This document shows, piece after piece, positions 40,372 to 47,207 of a stretch of 64,000 nucleotides of DNA. Made by a program: the position numbers and the translations under genes. Each line of letters opens with the position of its first letter. Position 1 is the first letter of the stretch. The notes below the pieces were generated by a model. It worked only from the letters and a program-made list of their open reading frames with translations. It ran no database searches and had not been told where the DNA came from. Source of the stretch: DATLED01 sp035525495 (GTDB lineage: Bacteria > Actinomycetota > Acidimicrobiia > Acidimicrobiales > CADCTF01). The stretch is taken from positions 1-64,000 of the forward strand of contig DATLED010000098.1 of assembly GCA_035525495.1 (NCBI GenBank), read 5' to 3'.

Positions 40372-40416
40372 CCGACCGCATCCGGAAAGGCTGACGGAGA
40401 TTTGAAGGACACGGGG

Positions 40417-40665
40417 ATGGCGCGCAAGGTCGACGATCTCGGGCGCATCGTGCTGCCCGTGGAGCTGCGCCGGTTGCACGGGATCCAGACCGGGGACGCG
40501 CTGGAGATCTCGGTCGACGGCGACTCGATCGTGCTGCGCAAGCTTTCCCAGGGCTGCGTGTTCTGCGGCACCGAGGACGGGCTGTCGAGCTACCGCGCCC
40601 GGTCCATCTGCGTCGAGTGCCGCGACGGGCTGACCGCGCCGGCCGCCTCCGCGCTCAGCGGCTGA
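40417..40665 (+). CDS. AbrB/SpoVT-type transcription regulator with C-terminal zinc ribbon
   Basis: An 82-residue protein: a swapped-hairpin AbrB DNA-binding domain (MARKVDDLGRIVLPVELRR, ISVDGDSIVLRK) followed by CVFC--14--CVEC, a probable four-cysteine zinc ribbon. It would dimerise and bind AT-softer promoter DNA as a global or local regulator. ATG 40417 has GAAGGA 7 bases upstream and is preferred; an in-frame TTG at 40402 would add LKDTG, which some homologues carry. It is divergent from metG and overlaps the 3' end of rsmI by 11 bases. Confidence 0.88.
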   Translation: MARKVDDLGRIVLPVELRRLHGIQTGDALEISVDGDSIVLRKLSQGCVFCGTEDGLSSYRARSICVECRDGLTAPAASALSG

Positions 40666-41497
40666 GCCGGACCGCGGCGTTGTAGGCGACCCGCTTGGGG
40701 ACTCCGAGCTCGGCGGCGACCTCGGCCGCTGCGTCCTTGGTGGACGCGCCGGCGTCGAGGCGTCGGCGGACGGCGGCGTCGACCTCGTGCTCGGTGGCGG
40801 CCGTCGGCGGGGGGGCTCCCTCGACCACGAGCACGTACTCCCCCCTCGCCTCGATGGTCTCGGCCCGCGTCACCGCGTCGGCGAGGGTGCCCCGCCACAC
40901 GTCCTCGAACTTCTTCGTGAGCTCGCGGCAGATGGCGATGCGCCGGCCGGCGCCGCACGCCGTCGCCAGATCGGTGACAGTGGCGATGAGCCGGTGCGGC
41001 GCCTCGTAGAGGACGGTCGTGCGGGATTCGGCGGCGAGCTCGGCGAGTCTCGCCGTGCGCTCCTTGCCCTTGCGGGGGAGGAAGCCCTCGAAGCAGAAGC
41101 GGGCGGTCGGGAGTCCGCTGAGGACGAGGCCGGCGATGACGGCCGCCGGTCCGGGCACGAGCTCGACGTCGATGCCGGCCGCCAAGGCGGCGGCGACGAG
41201 GCGCTCGCCGGGGTCGCTGATGCCGGGCGTGCCGGCGTCGGTGATGAAGGCGATGCGTTGGCCGCCCGTCATGTCGGCCACGAGGCGTTCGGCCTGCTCG
41301 GCCTCGTTGTGGGCGTGGACAGCGACGAGCTTGCGGCCCGCGATTCCCGCATGGTGAAGGAGCTTGCGGGAGTGTCTCGTGTCCTCGCAACAGATGACAT
41401 CGACGTCGCCGAGGGCCTCGACGGCGCGGGGCGAGAGGTCCCCGAGGTTGCCGATCGGCGTGCCGACGAGCACGAGCTTGCCGTTGCCGGCGGTCAT
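40655..41497 (-). CDS. rsmI: 16S rRNA (cytidine-1402-2'-O)-methyltransferase
   Basis: A 280-residue SAM-dependent enzyme: LVLVGTPIGNLGDLSPRAVEAL, the CEDTRHSRKLL block, FITDAGTPGISDPGERLV, and EAPHRLIATV are diagnostic of RsmI. The C-terminal region (VRRRLDAGASTKDAAAEVAAELGVPKR) is the helix-turn-helix-like RsmI tail. It 2'-O-methylates C1402 in the ribosomal P site. ATG 41497 overlaps the DUF192 stop as ATGA. Confidence 0.95.
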   Translation of the reverse strand: MTAGNGKLVLVGTPIGNLGDLSPRAVEALGDVDVICCEDTRHSRKLLHHAGIAGRKLVAVHAHNEAEQAERLVADMTGGQRIAFITDAGTPGISDPGERLVAAALAAGIDVELVPGPAAVIAGLVLSGLPTARFCFEGFLPRKGKERTARLAELAAESRTTVLYEAPHRLIATVTDLATACGAGRRIAICRELTKKFEDVWRGTLADAVTRAETIEARGEYVLVVEGAPPPTAATEHEVDAAVRRRLDAGASTKDAAAEVAAELGVPKRVAYNAAVRLSR

Positions 41498-41826
41498 TCC
41501 CGGAGCTCGAGCTGGTCACCCGGCCGGAGGCGCCACCGGTCGAAGGCGCCGGCCTGGGCCTCGATCACGACCTTCGCCCGCCGCCGCGGCGCCCCGAGCC
41601 GATGGGGACGCATCGGTGTGCACGTGGCCACGACTCGGAGCTCACGGTCGCAGAAGGCGACGTCGATCGGGAAGCGCATGCCGATCGTGTGCACCGACCG
41701 GGCCGGCCGCAGCACGATCGCTCCCTCGATCGAGTCCCGTCCGAGCAACCCGACGAGCCGAGCACGGAACGACGTGGCAACTTCAGCCGTCGCCAGCACG
41801 TCCCCGTCCCGCAACAACCAAGGCAT
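41494..41826 (-). CDS. DUF192 domain protein
   Basis: A 110-residue DUF192 protein: ATSFRARLVGLLGRDSIEGAIVLRPARSVHTIGMRFPIDVAFCD, then AKVVIEAQAGAFDRWRLRPGDQLEL. The fold is a small beta barrel; function is unknown (archaeal members have been called methanogen regulators or envelope proteins). There is no signal peptide here, unlike many DUF192 proteins. ATG 41826 is chosen over an upstream TTG. It is coupled to rsmI by ATGA and separated from ychF by a strong hairpin. Confidence 0.85.
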   Translation of the reverse strand: MPWLLRDGDVLATAEVATSFRARLVGLLGRDSIEGAIVLRPARSVHTIGMRFPIDVAFCDRELRVVATCTPMRPHRLGAPRRRAKVVIEAQAGAFDRWRLRPGDQLELRE

Positions 41827-41836
41827 CACACCTTGC

Positions 41837-41888
41837 GCTTTTGGCAGCTGCACACCGCCTGCTCGGGCGGTGTCCCGCTGCCAAAAGC
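41837..41888. terminator. 52-bp hairpin between ychF and DUF192
   Basis: Outer arms GCTTTTGGCAGC (41837-41848) and GCTGCCAAAAGC (41877-41888) pair perfectly; inner arms ACACCGCC (41852-41859) and GGCGGTGT (41866-41873) pair too. Because TTTT is in the 5' arm and AAAA in the 3' arm on either strand, it lacks the 3' U-tract of an ordinary intrinsic terminator, but its position suggests it ends ychF transcripts. Confidence 0.65.
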
Positions 41889-41895
41889 CGGGAGG

Positions 41896-42972
41896 TCAGA
41901 CATTGAACCTGATCTCCAACACGTCGCCGTCGACGACCTCGTAGTCCTTGCCCTCGACGCGGAGCTTGCCGGCGTCGCGGGCGGCGGACCACGAGCCGAG
42001 CTCGAGCAGCTCGTCCCAGTGAACGACCTCGGCGCGGATGAACCCGCGCTGCAGGTCGGAGTGGATGACGCCGGCGCACTCGGGCGCCTTGGCGCCGGCG
42101 CGGAAGGTCCACGCCCGCGACTCCTTCTCCCCCGTCGTGAGGAAGGTCCGGAGGTCGAGCAGGTGGTACGCCGCGTGGACGACCCGGGGCAGCGCGCCCT
42201 CGCCGAGTCCGAGCGCCTCGAGCATCTCCGTGCGCTCCGACTCGTCGAGCATCGCCGCCTCGGCTTCGAGCTGCACGCACATCCCGAGCACATCCGCCGC
42301 CCCACCCATCAGATCGACCACCGGCTTGGCGAGCTCGTCGGCCCGTTCGAGGTCGTCCTCGCCGACGTTGACCACCGCCAGCACCGGCTTGTTCGTGAGC
42401 AGGTACGCCGGCTTCAGCGTCGCCTTCTGGTCCGCCCTCAACGACGACCGGTAGATCGGCGTGCCCTCGTCGAGCGCCGCGCGGGCCGCCTGCAGCGCCG
42501 CCACCTCGGCGAGCAGCGACTTGTCGAGGCGACTCAGCTTCTCCTTCTTCGGCAGCTGGTTGTCGACGGTGTCGAGGTCGGCGAGGCACAGCTCGGTCTC
42601 GACGGTCGTGAGGTGCTCGATGGGGTCGGAGGGTCCCATCACGTCGTCGTCCTCGAAGGCCCGGAGGACGTAGACGATGGTGTCGACCTCCCGGATCCCG
42701 CCGAGGAACTTGTTCCCCAGACCCTCTCCCTTGGACGCCCCGGCGACGAGTCCGCCGATGTCCATGAACTCGCATGCCGCGTGGACGACGTTCTTCGACT
42801 TCGACATCGCGGCCAGCGCTTCGAGGCGGTGGTCGGGCACCTTGGCCCGTCCGACGTTGGGGTCCTTGGTGGCGAACGGGTAGGGCGCGGCGAGGGCGCC
42901 GCCACCCGCCAAGGCGTTGAACAGCGACGACTTGCCGGCGTTGGGGAGCCCGACGAACCCGAACTTTTCCAT
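41896..42972 (-). CDS. ychF: YchF/OLA1-type ribosome-binding ATPase
   Basis: A 358-residue Obg-like P-loop ATPase: G1 GLPNAGKSSLFNALAG, switch region NVGRAKVPDHRL, G3 FMDIGGLVAGASKGEGLGN, G4-like NVGEDD replacing NKxD (YchF prefers ATP), a coiled-coil arm, and a C-terminal TGS domain (GAKAPECAGVIHSDLQRGFIRAEVVHW). It binds ribosomes and responds to redox stress. ATG 42972 is 8 bases from a TAGCCT hexamer; the bL37 promoter faces the other way 12 bases further. Confidence 0.96.
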   Translation of the reverse strand: MEKFGFVGLPNAGKSSLFNALAGGGALAAPYPFATKDPNVGRAKVPDHRLEALAAMSKSKNVVHAACEFMDIGGLVAGASKGEGLGNKFLGGIREVDTIVYVLRAFEDDDVMGPSDPIEHLTTVETELCLADLDTVDNQLPKKEKLSRLDKSLLAEVAALQAARAALDEGTPIYRSSLRADQKATLKPAYLLTNKPVLAVVNVGEDDLERADELAKPVVDLMGGAADVLGMCVQLEAEAAMLDESERTEMLEALGLGEGALPRVVHAAYHLLDLRTFLTTGEKESRAWTFRAGAKAPECAGVIHSDLQRGFIRAEVVHWDELLELGSWSAARDAGKLRVEGKDYEVVDGDVLEIRFNV

Positions 42973-42980
42973 TTGGTCGC

Positions 42981-42986
42981 AGGCTA
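42981..42986 (-). promoter_or_regulatory. Putative -10 element TAGCCT (leaderless ychF)
   Basis: TAGCCT, 8 bases, ATG 42972. One half of a symmetric divergent promoter pair with bL37. Confidence 0.55.
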
Positions 42987-42997
42987 CCGGCGGCCGG

Positions 42998-43003
42998 TAA
43001 CCT
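42998..43003 (+). promoter_or_regulatory. Putative -10 element TAACCT (leaderless bL37)
   Basis: TAACCT, 8 bases, GTG 43012. It mirrors the ychF element; a 39-base spacer contains both. Confidence 0.55.
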
Positions 43004-43011
43004 CATCGGCT

Positions 43012-43101
43012 GTGAGCAAGCGAACCGTGAAGGCCAAGAACCGCGCCCGTCGGAAGAAGGCCAACCACGGCGTCAAGCCCAACCGCGGCAACAAGAAGTA
43101 G
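43012..43101 (+). CDS. Large ribosomal protein bL37
   Basis: A 29-residue, very basic protein: VSKRTVKAKNRARRKK, then ANHGVKPNRGNKK. It matches actinobacterial bL37, an extra large-subunit protein first placed in the M. smegmatis ribosome structure (those end in KANHGKRPN). GTG 43012 has no Shine-Dalgarno sequence and lies 8 bases from TAACCT, so it should be leaderless. A long hairpin follows its stop by 10 bases. It is easily missed by automatic annotation. Confidence 0.9.
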   Translation: MSKRTVKAKNRARRKKANHGVKPNRGNKK

Positions 43102-43111
43102 CGCACCACCG

Positions 43112-43163
43112 GCTTTTGACAGCCAGATCCCGCCGAGGACGGCGGGATCTGGCTGACAAAAGC
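43112..43163. terminator. 52-bp hairpin between convergent bL37 and GNAT genes
   Basis: Arms begin GCTTTTGACAGCC and end GGCTGACAAAAGC with one mismatch near the foot; the inner AGATCCCGCC/GGCGGGATCT is perfect around a GAGGAC loop. Same TTTTG/CAAAA feet and same 52-bp length as the hairpin at 41837. It probably serves as a bidirectional terminator. Confidence 0.7.
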
Positions 43164-43169
43164 GGTTGG

Positions 43170-44192
43170 TCACCCCAATCGGGCCTGCAGTGCTTCGGTG
43201 CGGATCTGGTACTCGCTGAAGGACTTGATCACCTCGAACCCCATGGCGATGTTGATGCCGAGCATCGGGGCGTTCGAGTAGGCGTTCCACGTGTCGACGT
43301 AGCGGACGTCGGGCTTCTCGTCGAGCAGCCGCAGGCAGTTCGACGCCTTGAGCCAGCGGCCGAGGCCCTTGTCGCGATGCGTCGGATCGACGGCCGTGGC
43401 CTCCTGCCACGCCGCCTCCGGGGCGTGCGACGGGAACACGAACTCGGTGTAGCCGACGAGCTCGTCGCTGGCGTCGTGGCGCACCACGAGCGTCCACCAC
43501 GCGTGGCCCGCCTTGATCGCCCGCTCCTCCCCCTCGCGGTGACGCTCCGGCGTGTGGATCCAGTCGTCCATCTCGAGGTCGTCGCGGGGCGCCGTGTTCA
43601 TCACCATCGTCAGCGCCACGAAGCGGTCGAGGTACTCGTCGGGCACCGGACCGTCCCACGCCAGCATCGAGTAGCCCTCCGCCCGCTCCTTGGCCCGCAC
43701 GACCCAGTCCTCGAGCATCGACCGGTCGACGTCCGCCAGCACCATGCGGCTCTTGCGCTCCGTGATCTTGCGCTCCGCCCCGAGCGCCTCGGCGAAGCGG
43801 GCGCCGTCGCCATCGGTGACGGCGGCGCCGTTGAGCAGCATTCGTCCCTCCTCCAGCGCCTTGTCGACGGCCGGGCGAAGCAACGCCTTGGAAGCGCCAC
43901 GGCCGCGGACCCCAGGACGGACGTACACGCCGATGGCGGCCTTGTCGCGGTTGGTCTCGGTGAATCCCAGCCCGAGGGTGGCGACGCCGAGCCGCGGCCC
44001 GTCGCCGTCACGCGCCACCCACCGGTCGGTCCGCGACCACGAGACCGGCGTCGCGACCTGGAGCCGCCACTTGTCGTAAGGCTGGACGGGGTCCTCGCTC
44101 CACAGCTCCTCGTGCTCGGCGACGACGAGCTCGTAGAGCGGCCGCAGGTCTTCCTCGGCGGCAGTGGTGGTGTCGAGAAAGGTCACGTCCAT
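43170..44192 (-). CDS. Tandem-domain GNAT acetyltransferase
   Basis: A 340-residue protein with two GNAT folds. The first (residues about 5-150) has the acetyl-CoA loop VRPGVRGRGASKALL; the second (190-335) has VDPTHRDKGLGRWLKASN and NAYSNAPMLGINIAMGFE. This two-domain layout resembles mycothiol synthase and antibiotic-type acetyltransferases; the second domain's NxxMLxIN-MGF block is especially MshD-like, but I cannot assign mycothiol synthesis without the flanking genes. It converges with bL37. Confidence 0.8.
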   Translation of the reverse strand: MDVTFLDTTTAAEEDLRPLYELVVAEHEELWSEDPVQPYDKWRLQVATPVSWSRTDRWVARDGDGPRLGVATLGLGFTETNRDKAAIGVYVRPGVRGRGASKALLRPAVDKALEEGRMLLNGAAVTDGDGARFAEALGAERKITERKSRMVLADVDRSMLEDWVVRAKERAEGYSMLAWDGPVPDEYLDRFVALTMVMNTAPRDDLEMDDWIHTPERHREGEERAIKAGHAWWTLVVRHDASDELVGYTEFVFPSHAPEAAWQEATAVDPTHRDKGLGRWLKASNCLRLLDEKPDVRYVDTWNAYSNAPMLGINIAMGFEVIKSFSEYQIRTEALQARLG

Positions 44193-44235
44193 GGCCGTGG
44201 AGTGTGGCGCTGGACGGGCAGCAGGCGAAACGATT

Positions 44236-44241
44236 TAGCTT
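44236..44241 (+). promoter_or_regulatory. Putative -10 element TAGCTT (leaderless VOC gene)
   Basis: TAGCTT, 7 bases, ATG 44249. Confidence 0.5.
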
Positions 44242-44248
44242 CGACCCC

Positions 44249-44890
44249 ATGGCCGAGCTGGCAGCGCTGCGCATCGGCGACCCGCCAGACGTCTGGTCGT
44301 CGATCGGGTTCGTCGTGGAGGACGGTGCCGTCCACGTGAGCGGCGTCCGGCACGAGCTCGGGGGCGAGAAGCAAGGGGGCGGGCGGAGTGGGAGAAATGC
44401 AGGGATCCGGGACTGGTCGGTGCGGGGACTCGATCCGAGTGTCGATGCCATCGACGGCCTGCCGCTCGGACTCGCGGTCGCGCCGGCGCGACCGACGCCG
44501 GATCATCCGAACGGCGTCGTCGCCCTCGATCACGTCGTGCTGCTCACGCCGAACCTCGGCCGCACGATCGAGTCCTTCGAGTCCGTCGGCATCGAGCTGC
44601 GTCGGGTGCGCGACACCGGGACAGACGCCGAGCCGCGGCAGCAGGCGTTCTTCAAGGTCGGCGGGGTCATCCTCGAGGTCGTGGGACCGAAGGCGCCGAG
44701 CGGTGACGGTCCGCTGCGGTTCTTCGGTCTGGCGTGGACCGTCGCGGAGGCCGCCCACACGTCGGCGTTCTTCGGCGACCGCCTGAAGCCGTTCAAGGAC
44801 GCGGTCCAACCCGGCCGGCAGATCGCGACGCTCACGTCGTCCGCGGGCTCGACGGTGCCCCACGCCTTCATGAGCGCCGAGCCGTCCTGA
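44249..44890 (+). CDS. VOC (glyoxalase-like) family protein
   Basis: A 213-residue protein of the vicinal oxygen chelate superfamily. GVVALDHVVLLTPNLGRTIESFESVGIELRRVRDTG is a classic VOC module start with a metal His, and QQAFFKVGGVILEVVGP supplies the second ligand (Glu). A C-terminal half-module (FFGLAWTVAEAAHTSAFFGDRLKPFKDAVQPGRQIATL) lacks its own full ligand set. Substrate unknown. It is leaderless by position and its stop overlaps the CoaA-like gene as CTGA, so both proteins are probably made together. Confidence 0.82.
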   Translation: MAELAALRIGDPPDVWSSIGFVVEDGAVHVSGVRHELGGEKQGGGRSGRNAGIRDWSVRGLDPSVDAIDGLPLGLAVAPARPTPDHPNGVVALDHVVLLTPNLGRTIESFESVGIELRRVRDTGTDAEPRQQAFFKVGGVILEVVGPKAPSGDGPLRFFGLAWTVAEAAHTSAFFGDRLKPFKDAVQPGRQIATLTSSAGSTVPHAFMSAEPS

Positions 44891-45558
44891 ACGTCGCCGA
44901 CGTCGCCGAACGGATCCGCGCCCTCGAGGCCCGACCGGCGCTGGTCGCCATCGCCGGCGCCGTCGCCGTCGGCAAGTCGACGCTGGCGTCCGGTCTCGCC
45001 GACGAGCTCGGACCGTTGCGGGTGGAGGTGGTGGCGACCGACGGGTTCCTGCTCCCGAACGAGGAGCTGTCCCGACTCGGGCTGCAGTCGCAGAAGGGGT
45101 TTCCTGCGAGCTACGACGCCGCCGCCATGAACGCCTTCGTCGCCGACCTGCGGGCCGGCCGCGCCGCGTCCGTGCCGGTGTACTCCCACGCCACCTACGA
45201 CCGCGTCCCAGGCGAGGTCCGCGTCGTGCACGGCGCCGACGTCGTGATCGTCGAGGGCGTCAACGCGCTGCAGCCGCCGTTCGCCGCCGTCGCCGACCTG
45301 GCGATCTACCTCGACGCCCCCGAACCGCTCGTCCGCTCGTGGTACGTCGAGCGGTTCCTCGACCAGATCACCGTCGCCGAGTCCGACGAGACGTCGTTCT
45401 ACCGGGGCTTCACCGGCCTCGACGAGCCGGGGCGACGGGCGATGGCGACGTCGGTGTGGGAGGGCGTCAACCTGGTGAACCTCGTCGAGCACATCTCACC
45501 CACCCGAGCGCACGCCCACCTCGTGCTCACCAAGGCCGAGGGTCACGCGCTGACGTAG
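44887..45558 (+). CDS. Type I pantothenate kinase-like P-loop kinase (probable CTG start)
   Basis: About 223 residues, shorter than the roughly 310 of CoaA. Walker A is GAVAVGKST; VVATDGFLLPNEELSRLGL-QKGFPASYD, VPVYSHATYDRVPGE, VIVEGVNALQP, WYVERFLDQI and HISPTRAHAHLVLTK follow CoaA closely, so phosphorylation of pantothenate is likely, with a uridine-kinase-like role as the alternative. The natural N-terminus (xNVADVAERIRALE) begins at CTG 44887, overlapping the VOC stop as CTGA; no ATG/GTG/TTG lies near. It overlaps the convergent GDPD gene by 16 bases. Confidence 0.8.
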   Translation: MNVADVAERIRALEARPALVAIAGAVAVGKSTLASGLADELGPLRVEVVATDGFLLPNEELSRLGLQSQKGFPASYDAAAMNAFVADLRAGRAASVPVYSHATYDRVPGEVRVVHGADVVIVEGVNALQPPFAAVADLAIYLDAPEPLVRSWYVERFLDQITVAESDETSFYRGFTGLDEPGRRAMATSVWEGVNLVNLVEHISPTRAHAHLVLTKAEGHALT

Positions 45559-46409
45559 ACGGCATCCTTGCCCAGCAGCACGCCCTCGAGGGCCTCGGGG
45601 CGATCGGTCATGACGCCGTCGACGCCGGCGTCGACGAGCTCGGCCATCTCGGCGTCGTCGTCGATCGTCCAGACGTGGACGGCGAGCCCGGCGGCGTGGG
45701 CGGCGACGACGAACGGCTCGTCGACGACGACGATGTCCCCGAACTTCCGCGGCACCTGCAGGGCCACACCCGGCGTGGACGGCGGGGTCTCGCCGGCGCG
45801 GACGGAGCGGAAGAAGTCGGCGGTGGCGTTGGTGCCGAGCGACGTGTGGATCTCGGGGGCGACCTCGCGGAAGCGGTCGGTGGCGAGATCGTTGAACGAG
45901 GCCACGATCGTCGACCCGACGCGGCCGGCGCGCTGCAAGGCCTCCGCGAGGGGCTGCTCGTAGGACACGACCGTCGGCGCCGTCTGTTTGATGTCGAAGT
46001 TGAGGAACACGTCGGTGTCGAACGCCTCGAGGACCTCGTCGAGGGTGGCGATCCGGAACTCGGGGTCGTCGGCCGCCTTGCCCCGGTGGACGTAGCGCTC
46101 GGGTTCGTCGGGGTGGTCGTGGTCGACGACGGTTCCCGGGATCCACCAGTAGGCGTTGTCGAGGCGGCGGAGCTCGTGGAGGGTGAGATCGGCGATGGCG
46201 CCGGTGCCGTCGGTGGTCCGGTCGACGGTGGCGTCGTGGCACACCATGAGGACGCCGTCCTTGCTCAGGTGGACGTCGAGCTCGAGGGCGTCGGCGCCGG
46301 CGGCGACCGCCTTGCGCATGGCGAACAGCGTGCTCGACGGCCCTTCCTTGGCGCCGCCCTGGTGGGCCCAGTTGAGGACGCGACGCTCGAGCCACGGGTT
46401 GTCGTTCAC
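45543..46409 (-). CDS. Glycerophosphodiester phosphodiesterase
   Basis: A 288-residue GDPD TIM barrel that releases glycerol-3-phosphate from glycerophosphodiesters. AHQGGAKEGPSSTLFAM is the first catalytic block (HxG with Gln in place of the common Arg, PSST for PENT, as in other actinobacterial members), ELDVHLSKDGVLMVCHDAT holds the metal Glu/Asp and second His, and NFDIKQTAP and HVWTIDDDAEM follow. No signal peptide. GTG 46409 lies 6 bases after TACCGT on the minus strand. Confidence 0.9.
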   Translation of the reverse strand: MNDNPWLERRVLNWAHQGGAKEGPSSTLFAMRKAVAAGADALELDVHLSKDGVLMVCHDATVDRTTDGTGAIADLTLHELRRLDNAYWWIPGTVVDHDHPDEPERYVHRGKAADDPEFRIATLDEVLEAFDTDVFLNFDIKQTAPTVVSYEQPLAEALQRAGRVGSTIVASFNDLATDRFREVAPEIHTSLGTNATADFFRSVRAGETPPSTPGVALQVPRKFGDIVVVDEPFVVAAHAAGLAVHVWTIDDDAEMAELVDAGVDGVMTDRPEALEGVLLGKDAVYVSA

Positions 46410-46415
46410 GTGGGG

Positions 46416-46421
46416 ACGGTA
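46416..46421 (-). promoter_or_regulatory. Putative -10 element TACCGT (leaderless GDPD)
   Basis: TACCGT, 6 bases, GTG 46409. Shares its first two base pairs (TA) with the divergent crotonase element at 46420-46425. Confidence 0.5.
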
Positions 46422-46425
46422 GCGT
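46420..46425 (+). promoter_or_regulatory. Putative -10 element TAGCGT (leaderless crotonase)
   Basis: TAGCGT, 8 bases, ATG 46434. Overlaps the opposite-strand GDPD element by two base pairs. Confidence 0.5.
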
Positions 46426-46433
46426 CCGCGTCC

Positions 46434-47204
46434 ATGGATGTTCTCCTCTCCGAGGTGGCCGACGGCGTAGCCGTCCTGACGCTGAACCGTCCCGAGAAGC
46501 GCAACGCGCTCAACTCCGAGCTCACTCGCGCCCTTCGCGACGCCATGCGGAGCGCGGACGCCGACGACGCCGTGTCCGTGATCGTGCTGACGGGGGCGGA
46601 CCCCGTCTTCTGCGCCGGCGTCGACCTCAAGGACATCGGTGGGGGCGCGTCCGACCGGTTCACGCCGGGAACGGACACCGAGCCCGGTCGGCCCTGGGCC
46701 CGCACGACCAAGCCGGTCATCGGCGCCATCAACGGCGCGGCGGTGACGGGTGGGTTCGAGCTGGCGCTGCAATGCGACTTCCTCGTCGCCTCCGAGCGGG
46801 CCGCGTTCGGTGACACCCACGCGCGGGTGGGGCTGCTGCCGGGGTGGGGGTTGTCGGTCCTGTTGCCGCAGGCGATCGGGGTGCGGCGGGCGCGGGAGAT
46901 GTCGTTGACGGGGAACTTCGTGCTCGCCGAGGAAGCGCTGCGGCTGGGGCTCGTCAACCGCGTCGTCCCCCACGAGTCGCTGCTCGAGGAGACCCGCCGG
47001 ATCGCCCTCGACATCGCCGGCAACGATCAGCTGGCGGTGCGCGCCCTCCTGGCCGAGTACGACGAGACGACGTCGACGACCGTCCACGAGGCGCTGCGCA
47101 TCGAGTCGCGCAAGGCCAACGCCTGGAACGCCGACCCCGCGACCGTCGCCGCCATCGCCGACCGCCGTCAGGCCATCATCGAACGAGGCCGCTCCCAGGT
47201 CTGA
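46434..47204 (+). CDS. Enoyl-CoA hydratase/isomerase (crotonase) family protein
   Basis: A 256-residue crotonase. NRPEKRNALNSELT and FCAGVDLKDI are the CoA-binding and oxyanion-hole segments; GAINGAAVTGGFELALQCDFLVAS supplies the second oxyanion Gly. In the active-site region THARVGLLPGWGLSVLLPQAIG, neither of the two Glu residues of classical hydratase is evident, so the reaction may not be hydration. A fatty-acid or CoA-ester role is likely. The only plus-strand neighbour is far off; it is transcribed alone. Confidence 0.85.
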   Translation: MDVLLSEVADGVAVLTLNRPEKRNALNSELTRALRDAMRSADADDAVSVIVLTGADPVFCAGVDLKDIGGGASDRFTPGTDTEPGRPWARTTKPVIGAINGAAVTGGFELALQCDFLVASERAAFGDTHARVGLLPGWGLSVLLPQAIGVRRAREMSLTGNFVLAEEALRLGLVNRVVPHESLLEETRRIALDIAGNDQLAVRALLAEYDETTSTTVHEALRIESRKANAWNADPATVAAIADRRQAIIERGRSQV

Positions 47205-47207
47205 AGC

